A DNA stretch of 64,000 nt from Oopsacas minuta (lineage: Eukaryota; Porifera; Hexactinellida; Lyssacinosida; Leucopsacidae): the NCBI GenBank assembly GCA_024704765.1, contig JAKMXF010000022.1, forward strand, positions 668,555-732,554. The letters are read 5' to 3'. The notes beneath the pieces were generated by a model. It was not told the origin of the DNA and made no database searches. It saw nothing but the letters and a program-made list of their open reading frames with translations. The position numbers and the translations under genes are program-made. Shown piece after piece: positions 62,267-64,000 of this stretch (positions within the stretch are counted from its first letter, which is position 1; each line of letters begins with the position of its first letter).

Positions 62267-64000
62267 ATGGGAAACATTAAACATTTTGATTCTTAGCTTG
62301 TAGTAGGTCATATATAGTAATTAGTTAGTCGAGCTTAGCTTGTAGGAGAGAGATTAGTTTTTAGAGTTTTACTTGATTCATAAACTTATTGTTTAACAAC
62401 TAAGGGTATACTTTGGGATTATGTAGCCTGGTATAGTGTAAGAACAAACGGGTAACTGTGCAGTTCTATTCTTTACTGCACAATTATGGGTTGTGTATAT
62501 TAATAGTTATCCAGAGAGATCATCGCGATCACTATAATGATAAAATCAAATAAGTGTTGTCAAGTGTATTTGTATATTTGTCCGATTTTATATCTCATTG
62601 GTGAATGCTACGAGTACCGATCTTTGTGGTAGCCTCGTAGTTTTGGATAGGAATTTTTAAAGAATCCCCGTCTATCGTTTTAAGTACACCCTAATTATTA
62701 ATAGATTTATTTATAAATTTCGTGAACTGAATATTTTTGTACTGTAACTCTAAACTCTAAAGGATTCGTTACTAATCATTTACGAAGCTCTTACGACCAA
62801 TATGTATTCTAGTTTTTTTACAATACCTTTTCAACTGATAAGGGAAATCATTTCTCTCTATGAATTCACTTTGCTAATCTTCTGATTCTTCTGGAGATTA
62901 TCCTTAAGTTGAGTTAAGGGCCTTTACCGAATAATTAAACTCCTCCAAAGAAATCTTATGGTTTATCTAACATTTTATAATAATTTGGCTTCTAGAGACA
63001 TGTAGTTAGCATACTTGTGACGCGCCTTTCGATTCCCACCGAGAGATAGTACCATAGAATTGATAGAGATGTTTCATTTATTTACCAACAAGACATTGCC
63101 ACATTATATCTCCCAAAATAATGCGCCCATTTTCTTCCATAAATAAACTGTGATACCTTCTAGATTGTAGAAGCTAGTGCAATGCTGTTCCTGCTGGGCA
63201 CCCTTGACTGTTCAATAATCATGAATCCGTTTAGTATATTATTTTAGGATTAGTGACTGGTTGTGAACCTGAATCTCTACGAATAGCCTTGTTAGTTAGC
63301 ATTGTACTTGTATAACGCTGCCCATAGAGTAAATATATGCAAGACAAGCTATTCATCGCTGTAATGCAGTTGCTTATGTAAAGCCGAGTAATAGGCGAGA
63401 ATTTATTCCATGATCTGTAAGGGACCAAGCATTCAAAATCTATATAACAATCTTATCCATAAAATTGATTGAACGGATTCCCAATCTGGTTATGAATTAT
63501 AGTATAAGGTTTGGTGCTAATTAGTTGCAAAATTTCGAAACATTACTATTGAGACTTTTACCTAAATTCCAGTAATGAAACATCATAAGTTGGAATTATC
63601 ATCTCATTTGAGGGATGTTGTCTGCTCCTGCAGGTGGTGCATATGGGCTAGACTAAGAATCTTATTGACTTCATGTTGTGTATCTTTTTTGACGTTCTTT
63701 TCCATTCTAATTACTAAGTCTATTAACAAAAGAAATTATGTATTCTAAGATGTGAACTAATGAAATCCTCGTTAATGCATTTCTACGACTCGCATATCCA
63801 CAATTCCTCAATCTTTAAGGTATTTTTGAATATGTGAATATGTAAAAAGTAATATATACTATATATACACTAGCAACAAATTCTAGCTTATCTCAATAAC
63901 CAATGCTTTTCTGTTGTTCTATTACTGTAAAACTAATATAATTCTCATAGTATTAATATTAAAATTCAAATCAGGTAATATGTACGTAGTACGAATCCTG
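62267..64000. other. Terminal 1.7 kb, no recognisable gene
   Basis: AT-rich sequence downstream of the GTSF1-like gene. Small frames such as 63231-63428 (minus) have no coding features. The 3'UTR of the GTSF1-like gene presumably occupies the first few hundred bases. Confidence 0.5.

Noticed and set aside
1-64000. CRISPR arrays, operons, tRNA or rRNA genes
   Set aside because: None seen; the DNA is spliced eukaryotic sequence and I found no cloverleaf with A and B boxes by eye.

Overview
This is a eukaryotic, AT-rich, gene-dense nuclear window. Most introns are roughly 50-250 bp with GT-AG ends and often finish in TTAG, TATAG or TACAG. The gene set is animal: a Group A (Atonal-type) bHLH factor, a PEPP/PLEKHA-type PH protein, CCDC138, a GTSF1-type CHHC zinc-finger protein and coiled-coil/NHL proteins. 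Very compact genes plus a bHLH not close to any one bilaterian family point to an early-branching metazoan, most likely a sponge such as Amphimedon. That placement is inference; nothing in the window proves it.

Layout. 0-5.4 kb: the 3' half of VPS16, then an intronless 978-codon FAD-monooxygenase/MDR fusion. 5.9-17.6 kb: a 23-exon PH/coiled-coil gene. Its 3.4-kb intron 10 holds an antisense intronless PHAX-like gene and a ~2-kb Mutator-like element with TIRs and a target-site duplication; another intron holds a ~700-bp TATTAG hexamer array. 18.1-20.9 kb: a selenoprotein M gene with in-frame TGA and a 3' SECIS element, then CCDC138. 21.4-24.1 kb: two convergent NHL-repeat genes. 24.5-38.6 kb: a run of plus-strand housekeeping genes (SDHA, SREK1, MAK16, CNOT3 with NDUFAF1 nested in its last intron, RBM17, RACK1), nearly all intronless.

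38.7-46.7 kb is a recent rearrangement hotspot. CWC22 is present twice. The downstream copy is complete. The upstream copy has a nearly identical core, a diverged and shortened N-terminus, and a C-terminus replaced by antisense sequence from an 816-bp inverted duplication of the neighbouring secreted cysteine-rich gene. A third partial copy of that gene makes a long hairpin between the CWC22 copies. 46.9-49.4 kb: CHCHD4/MIA40 and a WIPI-type PROPPIN. 49.4-60 kb is gene-poor, with a two-exon bHLH gene (minus strand), a degenerate bHLH-like fragment and tiny CENPX. 60.1-62.3 kb: a 706-aa GTSF1-like protein with two CHHC fingers and a long Pro/Gln-rich tail. The last 1.7 kb shows nothing recognisable.

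The genes do not form one pathway. Some share themes: mitochondria (SDHA, NDUFAF1, CHCHD4); splicing and RNA processing (SREK1, RBM17, CWC22, CNOT3, MAK16, PHAX-like); endolysosome/autophagy (VPS16, WIPI). Short terminal-inverted-repeat elements of pogo/Tc1 and hAT type are scattered through introns and spacers. All gene models were built by eye from reading frames, splice consensus, phase agreement and remembered family sequences; no database search was run.
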